DNA from: CAZDYI01 sp964509765
GTDB lineage: Bacteria > Pseudomonadota > Gammaproteobacteria > Tethybacterales > Tethybacteraceae
Assembly: GCA_964509765.1 (NCBI GenBank)
Contig: CAZDYI010000138.1
Location: forward strand, 1-15,584
Direction of reading: 5' to 3'
DNA length: 15,584 nt
Numbering within the stretch: position 1 is the stretch's first letter; each line of letters opens with the position of its first letter. This document shows positions 8,016-14,825 of the stretch, one piece after another. The notes beneath the pieces were generated by a model. The model searched no databases, was not told the origin of the DNA, and saw only the letters and a list, made by a program, of their open reading frames with translations. Position numbers and translations under genes: made by a program.

Positions 8016-9346
8016 CTCTCGAGCTCGGCCTCGTCGACCTCCTCGTCGTCGAGCGCGCCCGAGGTGTAGTCCATGTACGCCTGCATGTCGAAGTGCCCGT
8101 GCCCGCAGAGGTTGAACAGGATCACCTCGGACTTGCCCTCGCGCTTGCAGCGCTCGGCCTCCTCGAGCATGCAGCGGACCGCGTGGTTGGCCTCGGGCGC
8201 CGGCAGGATCGCCTCTGCGCGCGCGAAGGTCACGCCGGCCTCGAAGCACTCGGTCTGTTTGTAGGAGCGCGCCTCGACTAGGCCCTCGTCGACAACCTTG
8301 CTCACGAGCGGCGACATCCCGTGGTAGCGCAGGCCGCCGGCGTGGAAGCCCGGCGGGACGAAGCCCGAGCCGAGGGTGTGCATCTTCACGAGCGGAGTCA
8401 TGTGCGCGGTGTCGCCGAAGTCGTACGCGTACTTGCCCTTGGTCAGCGTCGGGCAGTTGCGCGGCTCGGCGGCGATGAAGCGGCACTCGCGCTCGCCGCG
8501 CAGGCGGTCGCCGAGGAACGGGAACGCGATCCCGGCGAAGTTGCTCCCGCCGCCGGTGCATCCGATGACGACGTCGGGCGAGTCGCCCGCCATCTCCATC
8601 TGCTCCTTGGCCTCCTGGCCGATCACAGTCTGGTGGAGCAGGACGTGGTTGAGGACGCTGCCGAGCGAGTACTTGGTGTCGTCGCTCGTCGCCGCGCGCT
8701 CGACCGCCTCGGAGATCGCGATCCCGAGGCTGCCGGTGCTGTCCGGGTCCTTCTCGAGTATCCCCTTGCCGGCCTGGGTCCTGTCGGACGGGCTCGCGAC
8801 GCACGTCGCGCCGAAGGACTCCATGAACGCGCGGCGGTACGGCTTCTGGTCGAAGCTCACGCGGACCATGAAGACCTCGACCTCGAGTCCGAAGAACGCG
8901 CCCGCGAGCGAAAGAGCCGAACCCCACTGCCCCGCGCCGGTCTCGGTGGCGAGGCGCTTGACGCCCTCCTCCTTGGCGTAGAAGGCCTGGGCGATCGCGG
9001 TGTTCGGCTTGTGGCTGCCGGCCGGGCTCACGCCCTCGTACTTGTAGTAGATCTTGGCCGGCGTGTCCAGCGCCTTCTCGAGCCTGCGCGCGCGGAACAG
9101 CGGCGACGGGCGCCACTGGCGGTAGATGTCGCGGACGGGCCCGGGTATCTCTATCTCCCGCTCGGCCGAGACCTCCTGCATGATCACCTGCATCGGGAAC
9201 AGCGGCGCGAGGTCGTCGGGGCCGACCGGGTCCATCCTGCCCGGGTGGATCACCGGCGCGGGCGGGCTCTTGAGGTCCGCGGCGATGTTGTACCAGGACT
9301 TCGGGATCTTGTCCTCCGGCAGGAGGTACTTGACCGAATCGCTCAT
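7982..9346 (-). CDS. trpB2: TrpB2-type tryptophan synthase beta chain (TrpB-like, PLP-dependent)
   Basis: It is predicted to condense indole with L-serine, using pyridoxal phosphate, to form tryptophan. The 454-residue length, with an N-terminal extension (LPEDKIPKSWYNIAADL), is that of the TrpB2 subfamily and is longer than classical TrpB (about 400). The PLP lysine is in GSHKPNTA (Lys113). ETGAGQWGSA at 135-144 and the phosphate loop GCTGGGSNF are present. No trpA lies beside it, as is usual for TrpB2, which does not need to pair with TrpA and may salvage indole or act on other substrates. ATG 9346 has GAGGAG upstream at good spacing. It follows tRNA-Thr, and its 3' end overlaps the probable start of the hydrolase gene. 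Confidence 0.92.
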   Translation of the reverse strand: MSDSVKYLLPEDKIPKSWYNIAADLKSPPAPVIHPGRMDPVGPDDLAPLFPMQVIMQEVSAEREIEIPGPVRDIYRQWRPSPLFRARRLEKALDTPAKIYYKYEGVSPAGSHKPNTAIAQAFYAKEEGVKRLATETGAGQWGSALSLAGAFFGLEVEVFMVRVSFDQKPYRRAFMESFGATCVASPSDRTQAGKGILEKDPDSTGSLGIAISEAVERAATSDDTKYSLGSVLNHVLLHQTVIGQEAKEQMEMAGDSPDVVIGCTGGGSNFAGIAFPFLGDRLRGERECRFIAAEPRNCPTLTKGKYAYDFGDTAHMTPLVKMHTLGSGFVPPGFHAGGLRYHGMSPLVSKVVDEGLVEARSYKQTECFEAGVTFARAEAILPAPEANHAVRCMLEEAERCKREGKSEVILFNLCGHGHFDMQAYMDYTSGALDDEEVDEAELERCMEALPEVPA

Positions 9347-9401
9347 ATCTTGCTCCTCGTTTCTGGGCGTGTCGTTGCGTCCGCAGGCGCGGGCGGGTCG
9401 G

Positions 9402-9475
9402 TGCTGCAGGAGGGATTCGAACCCACGACCTACTGTTTACGAAACAGTTGCTCTGGCCGACTGAGCTACTGCAGC
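9402..9475 (-). tRNA. tRNA-Thr, anticodon CGU
   Basis: The minus strand folds as a 74-base tRNA. The acceptor stem GCTGCAG pairs perfectly with CTGCAGC, with A as discriminator. The D-arm is GCTC/GAGC. The anticodon stem ACTGT/ACAGT closes the loop TTCGTAA, so positions 34-36 are CGU, which reads ACG (Thr). The variable region is AGGTC. The T-loop TTCGAAT is standard. The T-stem GTGGG/CCCTC has a U-U mismatch at 50-64. CCA is not encoded; the bases after the discriminator are CCG. It lies 31 bases after the sugar kinase and 55 before trpB2, on the same strand. Confidence 0.93.
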
Positions 9476-9506
9476 AGGGACTGTTGGCGATTCTATCCTT
9501 GGAGCG

Positions 9507-10445
9507 TCACTTTCCTGCCAGGAGCGCGTCTATCTCGCAGCGCGTCGGCGGGTCGCAGCCGTCCCGCATGCAGTTGATGGCCGCGCCCGCCGCGGCGAAG
9601 CTGCCGACGTCCCTCATGTCCTCCTCGGAAAGCCCCGCAAGGCTGTCGCCCTCGAGAAGGCCGCGCTCGAGCAGCTGCGTGAGCAGCGCGGCCATGAAGC
9701 AGTCGCCGGCGGCGACCGAGTCGCTCATCTTCCCCGCGTCCGCTGCGGCCACCCGGACCCGCGCGCCTTCGGTCGCGAACAGCGCTCCGTCCGTGCCGAG
9801 CGTGACCACGGCCAGCATGACCCCTGACGACAGCAGCCTGTCGGCCACACCGTCGGCGGGCAGCTTGCCGTACATGTACTCCGCGTCCTCGTCGGACAGC
9901 CTGCAGACCGCGCACCGCTCCAGCAGCCTCTCGCACCTGCCGAGGAAGCTGCCGCGGTCCTCGACGAGGACCTCCCGCACGTTCGGGTCGAGCGACATCG
10001 GCCGCGAGGCGCCCTGCGCGAGCGCCCACTCGACGAGGACGTCTCCGCAGCGCTCGGACCCGAGTGACGGCGAGCCGCCGACGTGCAGGTGCGAAACCCC
10101 GCCGTCGAGCTCCGGAAGCTCGCCGGGGCTGACGTCGATGTCCGCGGCCCCCTCGCGGTAGAACGAGTACTCGGGCTTGCCGCCCTCGCCGACTGCGACC
10201 AGAGCCAGGCCCGTCGGGCGGTCGGGGCGCGCGGGCGGCAGGTACTTGACCCCCTCGCGCTCTAGCGCCGCGACCATCTCAGACCCCAGCGCGTCGGACG
10301 AGATCGGCATCGCGTAGCCGCAGGGGACGCCGAGCCTGCCGAGGGCGACCGAGATGTTAAGCGGCGAGCCGCCGGGGACGGCGCGGAAGGCTCCGCCTCC
10401 CTTGCCGATCATGTCGACGACGTTCTCGCCGCAGGTGACGATCAT
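9507..10445 (-). CDS. PfkB-family carbohydrate kinase, probably fructokinase
   Basis: It transfers phosphate from ATP to a sugar or sugar-like substrate in the cytoplasm. The 312 residues carry both family signatures: GGSPLNISVALGRLG at about 25-39 for the sugar site, and DSVAAGDCFMAAL at 242-254, a variant of DTVGAGDxF that holds the anion hole and catalytic base Asp248. An SLDPN block at 151-155 fits the family. Fructokinase is the most likely activity given the form MIVTCGENVVDMI at the N terminus, but 2-keto-3-deoxygluconate kinase or another sugar kinase cannot be excluded by eye. It starts seven bases after ispH and ends just before tRNA-Thr. With the aldolase and glycerol kinase downstream it makes a small carbohydrate group. 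Confidence 0.88.
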   Translation of the reverse strand: MIVTCGENVVDMIGKGGGAFRAVPGGSPLNISVALGRLGVPCGYAMPISSDALGSEMVAALEREGVKYLPPARPDRPTGLALVAVGEGGKPEYSFYREGAADIDVSPGELPELDGGVSHLHVGGSPSLGSERCGDVLVEWALAQGASRPMSLDPNVREVLVEDRGSFLGRCERLLERCAVCRLSDEDAEYMYGKLPADGVADRLLSSGVMLAVVTLGTDGALFATEGARVRVAAADAGKMSDSVAAGDCFMAALLTQLLERGLLEGDSLAGLSEEDMRDVGSFAAAGAAINCMRDGCDPPTRCEIDALLAGK

Positions 10446-10452
10446 CGCGGAC

Positions 10453-11403
10453 TCAGGACGGCGCCGCGTCGCGGAGGTTCTTCGGAACCGAGAACATGAC
10501 GTCCTCGCGCACGCCGTCGAGCTCGCGGACCTCAGCGCCGGGGGACAGCTCCCGCAGCCTTCCGACCACCGCCTGGACGACGACCTCGGGCGCCGAGGCG
10601 CCCGCGGTCACGCCTATCGCGGAGCGCCCCTCGACCCAGCCCGGGTCTACCGCGTCCGGGCCGTCAATGAGCCGCGCGTCCACGCCGCGCTCCTGCGCGA
10701 CCTCGCGCAGGCGGTTGGAGTTCGAGCTGGTGTCCGAGCCGACGACCAGCACCAGGTCGCACCCGCCCGCCATCGCCTTGACCGCGTCCTGGCGGTTCTG
10801 CGTCGCGTAGCAGATGTCCTCGCTCGCCGGGCCGACCGCCTCCGGGAACCGCTCGCGGATGATCTCGATGATCCTCCTCGTCTCGTCTACAGACAGGGTG
10901 GTCTGCGTCACGTACGCGACCTTCCCGGGGTCGCGGACCTCGACGCGCCGCGCGTCGTCCTCGCTCTCGACGAGCTTGATGCCGTCGGGCACCTGGCCCA
11001 TCGTACCCTCGACCTCGGGATGGCCGTCGTGGCCGACCATCAGGACCTCGAGGCCCGCGCGGTGGTGGCGGACGACCTGGGCGTGCACCTTGGTCACCAG
11101 CGGGCAGGTCGCGTCGTGGACGTCAAGCCCGCGCTTCGCCGCGGCCTTGCGCACCGCCTGCGACACTCCGTGGGCGGAGAACACCAGCAGCGCGCCCTCG
11201 GGCACGTCGCCGAGGTCCTCGATGAAGACAGCGCCCTTTTTTTCGAGCTCCCTGATGACGTGGGTGTTGTGCACGACCTCGTGCTTGACGTAGACCGGCG
11301 GGCCGCGGCGCTCGAGCAGGATCTCGACCATCTCGATTGCCCTCTCGACCCCGGCGCAGAAGCCGCGCGGGTTCGAAAGCCAGACCCGGCCTGGCGCCGC
11401 CAC
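10453..11403 (-). CDS. ispH: 4-hydroxy-3-methylbut-2-enyl diphosphate reductase (IspH/LytB)
   Basis: IspH is the last enzyme of the MEP isoprenoid pathway and reduces HMBPP to IPP and DMAPP using an iron-sulfur cluster. The three cluster cysteines are present: NPRGFCAG (Cys16), DATCPLVTKVH (Cys100) and ICYATQNRQ (Cys198). Substrate-site residues are also there: KHEVVHN (His41), SAHGVSQ (His78) and HPEVEGTMGQ (Glu130). The length of 316 residues is normal. The same open frame continues upstream into the reductase gene, but homology begins at VAAPGRVWLSNPRGF, so GTG at 11403 is taken as the start; it lies five bases after the stop of the reductase gene, which suggests translational coupling rather than a separate ribosome site. 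A thioredoxin-type redox protein lies nearby on the other strand, but no functional link is shown. Confidence 0.95.
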   Translation of the reverse strand: MAAPGRVWLSNPRGFCAGVERAIEMVEILLERRGPPVYVKHEVVHNTHVIRELEKKGAVFIEDLGDVPEGALLVFSAHGVSQAVRKAAAKRGLDVHDATCPLVTKVHAQVVRHHRAGLEVLMVGHDGHPEVEGTMGQVPDGIKLVESEDDARRVEVRDPGKVAYVTQTTLSVDETRRIIEIIRERFPEAVGPASEDICYATQNRQDAVKAMAGGCDLVLVVGSDTSSNSNRLREVAQERGVDARLIDGPDAVDPGWVEGRSAIGVTAGASAPEVVVQAVVGRLRELSPGAEVRELDGVREDVMFSVPKNLRDAAPS

Positions 11404-11408
11404 TTCCG

Positions 11409-12464
11409 TCAGCAGCCGGGGCTGCGGAAGCGGTCGCCTATCTCGAGTATCTCCTTCATGACGTCGTCGCCGAGCTCGACGTCGACCGCGTCGATGTCCG
11501 TCCTGAGCTGGTCCATCTTGGTCGCGCCGATGATCGAGGAGGTCACGAAGTTGCCCTTGAGGGTGAACGCGATCGCCATCTGGTTTGGGTCCAGGCCGTG
11601 CTTCTTCGCAAGGTCTACGTAGCAGCGGATGCACGCCTCGGTGTCCTCCTTCTCGTACCTGCTGTTGTAGCGCTCGCCGAACAGCGTGAGCCTCGCGCCC
11701 TCGGGCTTGGCGCCGTCGAGGTACTTGCCCGACAGCTGCCCGGAGGCGAGCGGCGAGTACGCCAGCAGGCCGACCTTCTCGCGCGCGGAGACCTCGCTCA
11801 TCGCGTACTCGTAGGTCCGGTTGAGCAGGCTGTAGGCGTTCTGCACCGACACCACCCGCGGCAGGCCGTTGGCCTCCGCGAGCCTGAGGTACTCCATCGT
11901 CCCCCAGGGAGTCTCGTTCGACAGGCCTACGTGGCGGACCTTGCCCTCCTTGACCAGCTCGCCGAGCGCGGTCAGGGTCTCGAGGATCGGCACGCCCTCG
12001 TCGGCTATCTCCAGCGGCAGGAAGCGCGTGCCGAAGGAGTTGACCTTCCTGCTCGGCCAGTGCACCTGGTAGAGGTCGATGTAGTCTGTCTGCAGGCGCT
12101 TGAGCGAGCCCTCGGCCGCGTACCTGACCTGCTCGGCGGTGAGGTCCGGCGTCTGGTCGCCCGGGCGCGCGTAATCCAAGTCCGTCGACTTGCCCGCGAC
12201 CTTGGTCGCGATCACCAGGTCGTCGCGCTTGCCGCGCTTGGCGAGCCAGCGCCCGATGTACTGCTCGGTGAGGGTGTAGGTCTCCGCGGTAGGCGGGACC
12301 GCGTACATCTCCGCGGTGTCGATGAAGTTGATCCCCTTCTCGCCGGTCGCGTAGTCGAGCTGCTCGACGGCATCCTCCTCGGTGTTCTGCCTGCCCCAGG
12401 TCATCGTGCCGAGGCAGATCTCGCTTACGTCTATGTCGGTGTTCCCGAGCTTCCTGAACTTCAT
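11409..12464 (-). CDS. Aldo/keto reductase, Tas-like
   Basis: This is an NADP(H)-dependent oxidoreductase of the aldo/keto reductase superfamily; the substrate is unknown. The catalytic tetrad is visible: Asp49 and Tyr54 in INFIDTAEMY, Lys88 in VIATKVAG, and His135 in LYQVHWPS. GLSNETPWG and the C-terminal SSIIGATKMDQL cofactor segment are also present. Residues such as FIDTAEMYAVPP and the insert before YIGRWL resemble E. coli Tas. The frame is open for 18 codons further upstream (to 12518), but ATG 12464 is preceded by AAGGAGG at good spacing and begins MKFRKLGNTDI, the family's normal start, giving 351 residues. It is the first gene of the long minus-strand row and has its own upstream region. 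Confidence 0.92.
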   Translation of the reverse strand: MKFRKLGNTDIDVSEICLGTMTWGRQNTEEDAVEQLDYATGEKGINFIDTAEMYAVPPTAETYTLTEQYIGRWLAKRGKRDDLVIATKVAGKSTDLDYARPGDQTPDLTAEQVRYAAEGSLKRLQTDYIDLYQVHWPSRKVNSFGTRFLPLEIADEGVPILETLTALGELVKEGKVRHVGLSNETPWGTMEYLRLAEANGLPRVVSVQNAYSLLNRTYEYAMSEVSAREKVGLLAYSPLASGQLSGKYLDGAKPEGARLTLFGERYNSRYEKEDTEACIRCYVDLAKKHGLDPNQMAIAFTLKGNFVTSSIIGATKMDQLRTDIDAVDVELGDDVMKEILEIGDRFRSPGC

Positions 12465-12466
12465 CC

Positions 12467-12500
12467 GGTCCTCCTTGCTGCCGCGCGCCGCGCGGCAAGG
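12467..12500 (-). promoter_or_regulatory. GC-rich hairpin overlapping the reductase ribosome-binding site
   Basis: The core 12479-12497 is a perfect inverted repeat of nine-base arms (TGCCGCGCG / CGCGCGGCA) around one base. On the minus strand the outer parts CCTTGC and GCAAGG also pair, and the second contains the AAGG of the AAGGAGG ribosome site. A possible -10 box TAGAAT lies just upstream at 12511-12506, so the hairpin would form at the very 5' end of the mRNA. It may limit translation of the first gene. The effect is inferred from pairing only. Confidence 0.35.
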
Positions 12501-12505
12501 GCGGG

Positions 12506-12511
12506 ATTCTA
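12506..12511 (-). promoter_or_regulatory. Possible -10 box for the reductase-led operon
   Basis: TAGAAT matches TATAAT at five of six positions in the 145-base divergent region between the reductase and the redoxin. No convincing -35 is seen at 16-18 bases. The placement before a nine-gene row makes it a sensible promoter candidate, no more. Confidence 0.25.
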
Positions 12512-12609
12512 TTTCCACCCTGGGGCCGCGCCCCTCCTCTGCCGTGGGTTAAACTCCGACGGACGCAAGGCGCAGCAGGCGCGCCGCGCAGAAGGATGAG
12601 GCAGAAACC

Positions 12610-13200
12610 ATGAGCGATTCGCAGTTCACCCTGGGCATCGGCGACGCAATGCCGGAGTTCGACCTGCCCGGGACCGACGGCAGGAGCCACCCGAGCTCCG
12701 GCTACGCCGAGGCCAGGGCGCTGGTGGTGTTCTTCACCTGCAACCACTGCCCGTACGTCACCGGCTCGGACGAGTCCACCCGCAAGTCGGCCGAGCGCGT
12801 CGCCGACAAGGGAGTTAGGTTCGTCGCGATCAACTCGAACTCGGCGAACACCTACGCCGAGGACTCGTTCGACAACATGGTCAGCCGCATGGAGGAGCAC
12901 AAGTTCCCGTGGGACTACCTGCACGACGAATCGCAGGACGTCGCGCGCGCCTTCGGCGCGCTGCGCACGCCGCACTTCTTCCTGTTCGACGGCGACAGAA
13001 GGCTCGCCTACACAGGCAGGGCCGTCGACACGCCGAGGTCCGCGGAGGGCGCGACCGAGCACGACCTCGACCGCGCGGTCGACGAGCTGCTCGCCGGCAG
13101 GGAGGTCTCGGTCCCGCTGACGAACCCGGTCGGCTGCAACGTCAAGTGGGACGGCAGGGACGCGCACTGGATGCCGCCGGAGGCCTGCGACCTGGTCTAG
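12610..13200 (+). CDS. Thioredoxin-fold redoxin / AhpC-TSA-like protein with CxxC site
   Basis: The 196-residue protein has a thioredoxin fold of the redoxin type. IGDAMPEFDLPGTDG at the N terminus is the usual start of peroxiredoxin-like redoxins. FFTCNHCPYV at about 41-50 holds a CNHC pair (Cys44, Cys47), and ALRTPHFFLFD supplies the cis-proline loop (TP). The CNHC pair points to a disulfide redox function rather than a typical one-Cys peroxidase; partner and substrate are unknown. It has no signal peptide, so it is probably cytoplasmic. ATG 12610 has GAGG eight bases upstream. It is the only clear plus-strand gene, divergent from the reductase and convergent with lspA, 24 bases apart. Confidence 0.9.
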   Translation: MSDSQFTLGIGDAMPEFDLPGTDGRSHPSSGYAEARALVVFFTCNHCPYVTGSDESTRKSAERVADKGVRFVAINSNSANTYAEDSFDNMVSRMEEHKFPWDYLHDESQDVARAFGALRTPHFFLFDGDRRLAYTGRAVDTPRSAEGATEHDLDRAVDELLAGREVSVPLTNPVGCNVKWDGRDAHWMPPEACDLV

Positions 13201-13224
13201 GGTTGCGGCCTGCAAGCCCCCTCG

Positions 13225-13707
13225 CTACGCCTCCCGTTCCGGGGGGCGCTCGAAGATCATCAACACCAGGATCACGATCGCCAGGCTGATGGCGACGTCT
13301 GCGACGTTGAAGGCCGGCCAGTGCCAGCCGAACAGGTGCAGGTCGATGAAGTCGTAGACCCGACCGAAGCGCATGCGGTCCATGCCGTTTCCTATCCCGC
13401 CGCCGAGCAGAAGGGCCGCGACGAATGCATGCCGCTGCGTCAGGCCTCGGGCAAACAGCATGTAGGCGTAGATCGCCGCGCAGAAGGCGACGGTGAACCA
13501 GGTGAGGAAGTTCGCGATCTCCATTCCGGCGAACATGCCGAACGCGATCCCGGCGTTCTCGACCGAGGTGAAGCTCAAAAAGAACGTGAACTCGTGCGTG
13601 CCGCCCTCGCCGAACAGCCACTCCTTCACGGACTTCTTCGAGTAGTAGTCGGCCGCGGCGATCCCGGCGGCCATCAGTATCCACAGGTAGCGCACGAAGC
13701 GGGGCAT
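13225..13707 (-). CDS. lspA: Lipoprotein signal peptidase (signal peptidase II)
   Basis: LspA is an inner-membrane aspartyl protease that removes the signal peptide from diacylglyceryl-modified prolipoproteins. Four hydrophobic segments are visible. The active-site blocks are GNGMDRMRFGRVYDFIDLH, with catalytic Asp119, and FNVADVAI, with catalytic Asp137; the NAGIAFGMF block is also conserved. Starting at ATG 13707 gives 160 residues and places the first membrane helix (YLWILMAAGIAAAD) as in E. coli LspA. Upstream starts at ATG 13752 and TTG 13761 add 15-18 polar residues. TTG 13761 has an AGGA at usable spacing, and ATG 13707 has GGAGG 11 bases before it, so the start is not settled. It is a single gene here, with no ileS beside it. 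Confidence 0.95.
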   Translation of the reverse strand: MPRFVRYLWILMAAGIAAADYYSKKSVKEWLFGEGGTHEFTFFLSFTSVENAGIAFGMFAGMEIANFLTWFTVAFCAAIYAYMLFARGLTQRHAFVAALLLGGGIGNGMDRMRFGRVYDFIDLHLFGWHWPAFNVADVAISLAIVILVLMIFERPPEREA

Positions 13708-13919
13708 GCCGCCTGCGTCCTCCGGGCCGTCGCCGCCGCGTTGCAAAGCCATGCGCGTCAAGCCGTATTTTCCTATCCCGGCCTTCGCGCGTTCCCGGCG
13801 CCCAGTCCGCCGCGCCGGCTTGCGGCGGCTCCTCGCAGGGAATGCGCCGGGCGCGGTTCAGATGATTGTTGCCGGGAACATGCCGCGGCGAACAGGGGAC
13901 CGGCCCCCCTAAGCCGCGG
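13708..13919. other. Intergenic stretch between the accessory module and lspA
   Basis: This stretch of about 210 GC-rich bases holds no gene I can support. A GGGG...CCCC stem lies just after the stop of the accessory frame on the minus strand, without a T-run, so it could be a weak terminator at most. The lspA promoter should lie here, but no convincing -35/-10 pair is seen. Starts of lspA at 13752 or 13761 would use its left end. Confidence 0.4.
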
Positions 13920-14069
13920 TCAGCCCTGCTCCTCGGGCGCGGCGGCGGCCTGCCTTTCCTTCCAGGAGTAGGTAAGGCTGTCGAACTCAAGCTTGCGGCT
14001 TTCCCGGTAGTCGTCCGCCGTGAAGTCGCTGTACTTGCACATGTGCCACGAATTTTTCTTGAACCGGCC
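13920..14069 (-). other. In-frame coding-like extension downstream of a TAA (detached C-terminal part or small ORF)
   Basis: After the TAA at 14072-14070 the same frame continues GRFKKNSWHMCKYSDFTADD and on to a TGA at 13922-13920, 49 codons in all. Codon third positions are mostly G or C, as in the genes around it, which suggests it has been under coding selection. An ATG at 14042 would start a 40-residue protein, but no ribosome site precedes it. The simplest reading is that this is the C-terminal part of the SQTCDIV protein, separated by a nonsense mutation. A real short gene, stop-codon read-through or a sequencing error are alternatives. Confidence 0.55.
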
Positions 14070-14825
14070 TTACTGGTCGAAGCGCGACTTCAAGCTGCCG
14101 AAATGGTCAAGCCAGCTCACCTCAACCTTCGCCGCCTTGCCGACCACGAACCACCAGTGAAGCACCACCTTTTCGTGATCCCATGACGGCTGCGCCCTGA
14201 CCCTGATTTCCTCCAGTGCCCTGAGAAACTCCCCTTCACCGGAATTCCTGTTGTGCTTGCCGAAGATGCGGTCCTTCATCTTCCTGCATGCCTGCTCGAA
14301 GTCGTCGGGAAAGGCGAATCTGGAGAAGTAGAGGACCAGAGCCTCGGTAAAATGAGCGAGCTCCTCATCCGTCTCCCATCCGGGGAAGCGCTCAAGCGGT
14401 GCAAGAACGGACTTCTCTGCCGCCATCGCGCGGTCCAAGTCCGCCACCAAGCCGTGGCGTACGGCAGCTGGTACATAGATGATCCTTGGCCTTTTCTTCA
14501 GCCTGACGTCGTCGAAGTTGTCGCCGGGAGGCGGCACCAACGGCGCCATCACGACGTACGGCCGCGTGATGCAGTCCCTCACGATGTCGCATGTCTGGCT
14601 GAGCATGACGTGGCCTTGCGTCTGCCGGTCCACGACCGCGACGGGCCTCGATCCAGGCGAGCTGCCTGCAGCCAGCAATCTTGCGGCTGCAGTCATCGAA
14701 GGAGGGCTGTGCGGAAGCGACAGGTCCGCCATGTGGACCGCTTCCGGCACGTTGCCCAAGACGAAGTCGCCTTGGCGCCAGGCGCCCATCGCCAGGTTGA
14801 TCTTCTTTGCTTGATCCTCGGTCAT
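14070..14825 (-). CDS. SQTCDIV-motif protein of unknown function, second gene of an accessory pair
   Basis: I do not recognise a named function. The 251-residue protein begins with a short region including WRQGDFVLGN, then carries QGHVMLSQTCDIVRD with a following PYVVMAPLV strand at about 70-100. A central RPRIIYVPAAV block comes next, then a charged, mostly helical second half with FAFPDDFEQACRKMKDRI and LRALEEIRVRAQPSWD. There is no signal peptide or membrane segment. The cysteine and aspartate in SQTCDIV look like a conserved core, but whether they are catalytic is not known. Its ATG overlaps the stop of the upstream helix-turn-helix gene as ATGA, so the two are translationally coupled. 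It ends at a TAA after which coding-like sequence continues in frame, so it may be truncated. A toxin or effector partner to the upstream regulator is possible but unproven. Confidence 0.75.
   Translation of the reverse strand: MTEDQAKKINLAMGAWRQGDFVLGNVPEAVHMADLSLPHSPPSMTAAARLLAAGSSPGSRPVAVVDRQTQGHVMLSQTCDIVRDCITRPYVVMAPLVPPPGDNFDDVRLKKRPRIIYVPAAVRHGLVADLDRAMAAEKSVLAPLERFPGWETDEELAHFTEALVLYFSRFAFPDDFEQACRKMKDRIFGKHNRNSGEGEFLRALEEIRVRAQPSWDHEKVVLHWWFVVGKAAKVEVSWLDHFGSLKSRFDQ

Noticed and set aside
6903..9116. Minus-strand reading frame of 737 codons as one fused protein
   Set aside because: The first half is a shadow frame of trpB2; real protein begins near the twin-arginine signal.
9402..9475. 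tRNA-Thr as an integration site for a mobile element
   Set aside because: No integrase and no direct repeat of the tRNA 3' end is visible in the window.
10453..13215. Minus-strand reading frame of 920 codons covering ispH, the reductase and the redoxin
   Set aside because: Only the last third is IspH. The rest is the wrong frame of the reductase and antisense of the redoxin, with the low-complexity Arg/Gly/Ala look of GC-rich shadow frames.
13216..13247. GCCCCC / GGGGGC stem between the convergent redoxin and lspA genes as a terminator
   Set aside because: The six-base stem has a 20-base loop, no T-run, and overlaps the lspA 3' end. The evidence is too weak.
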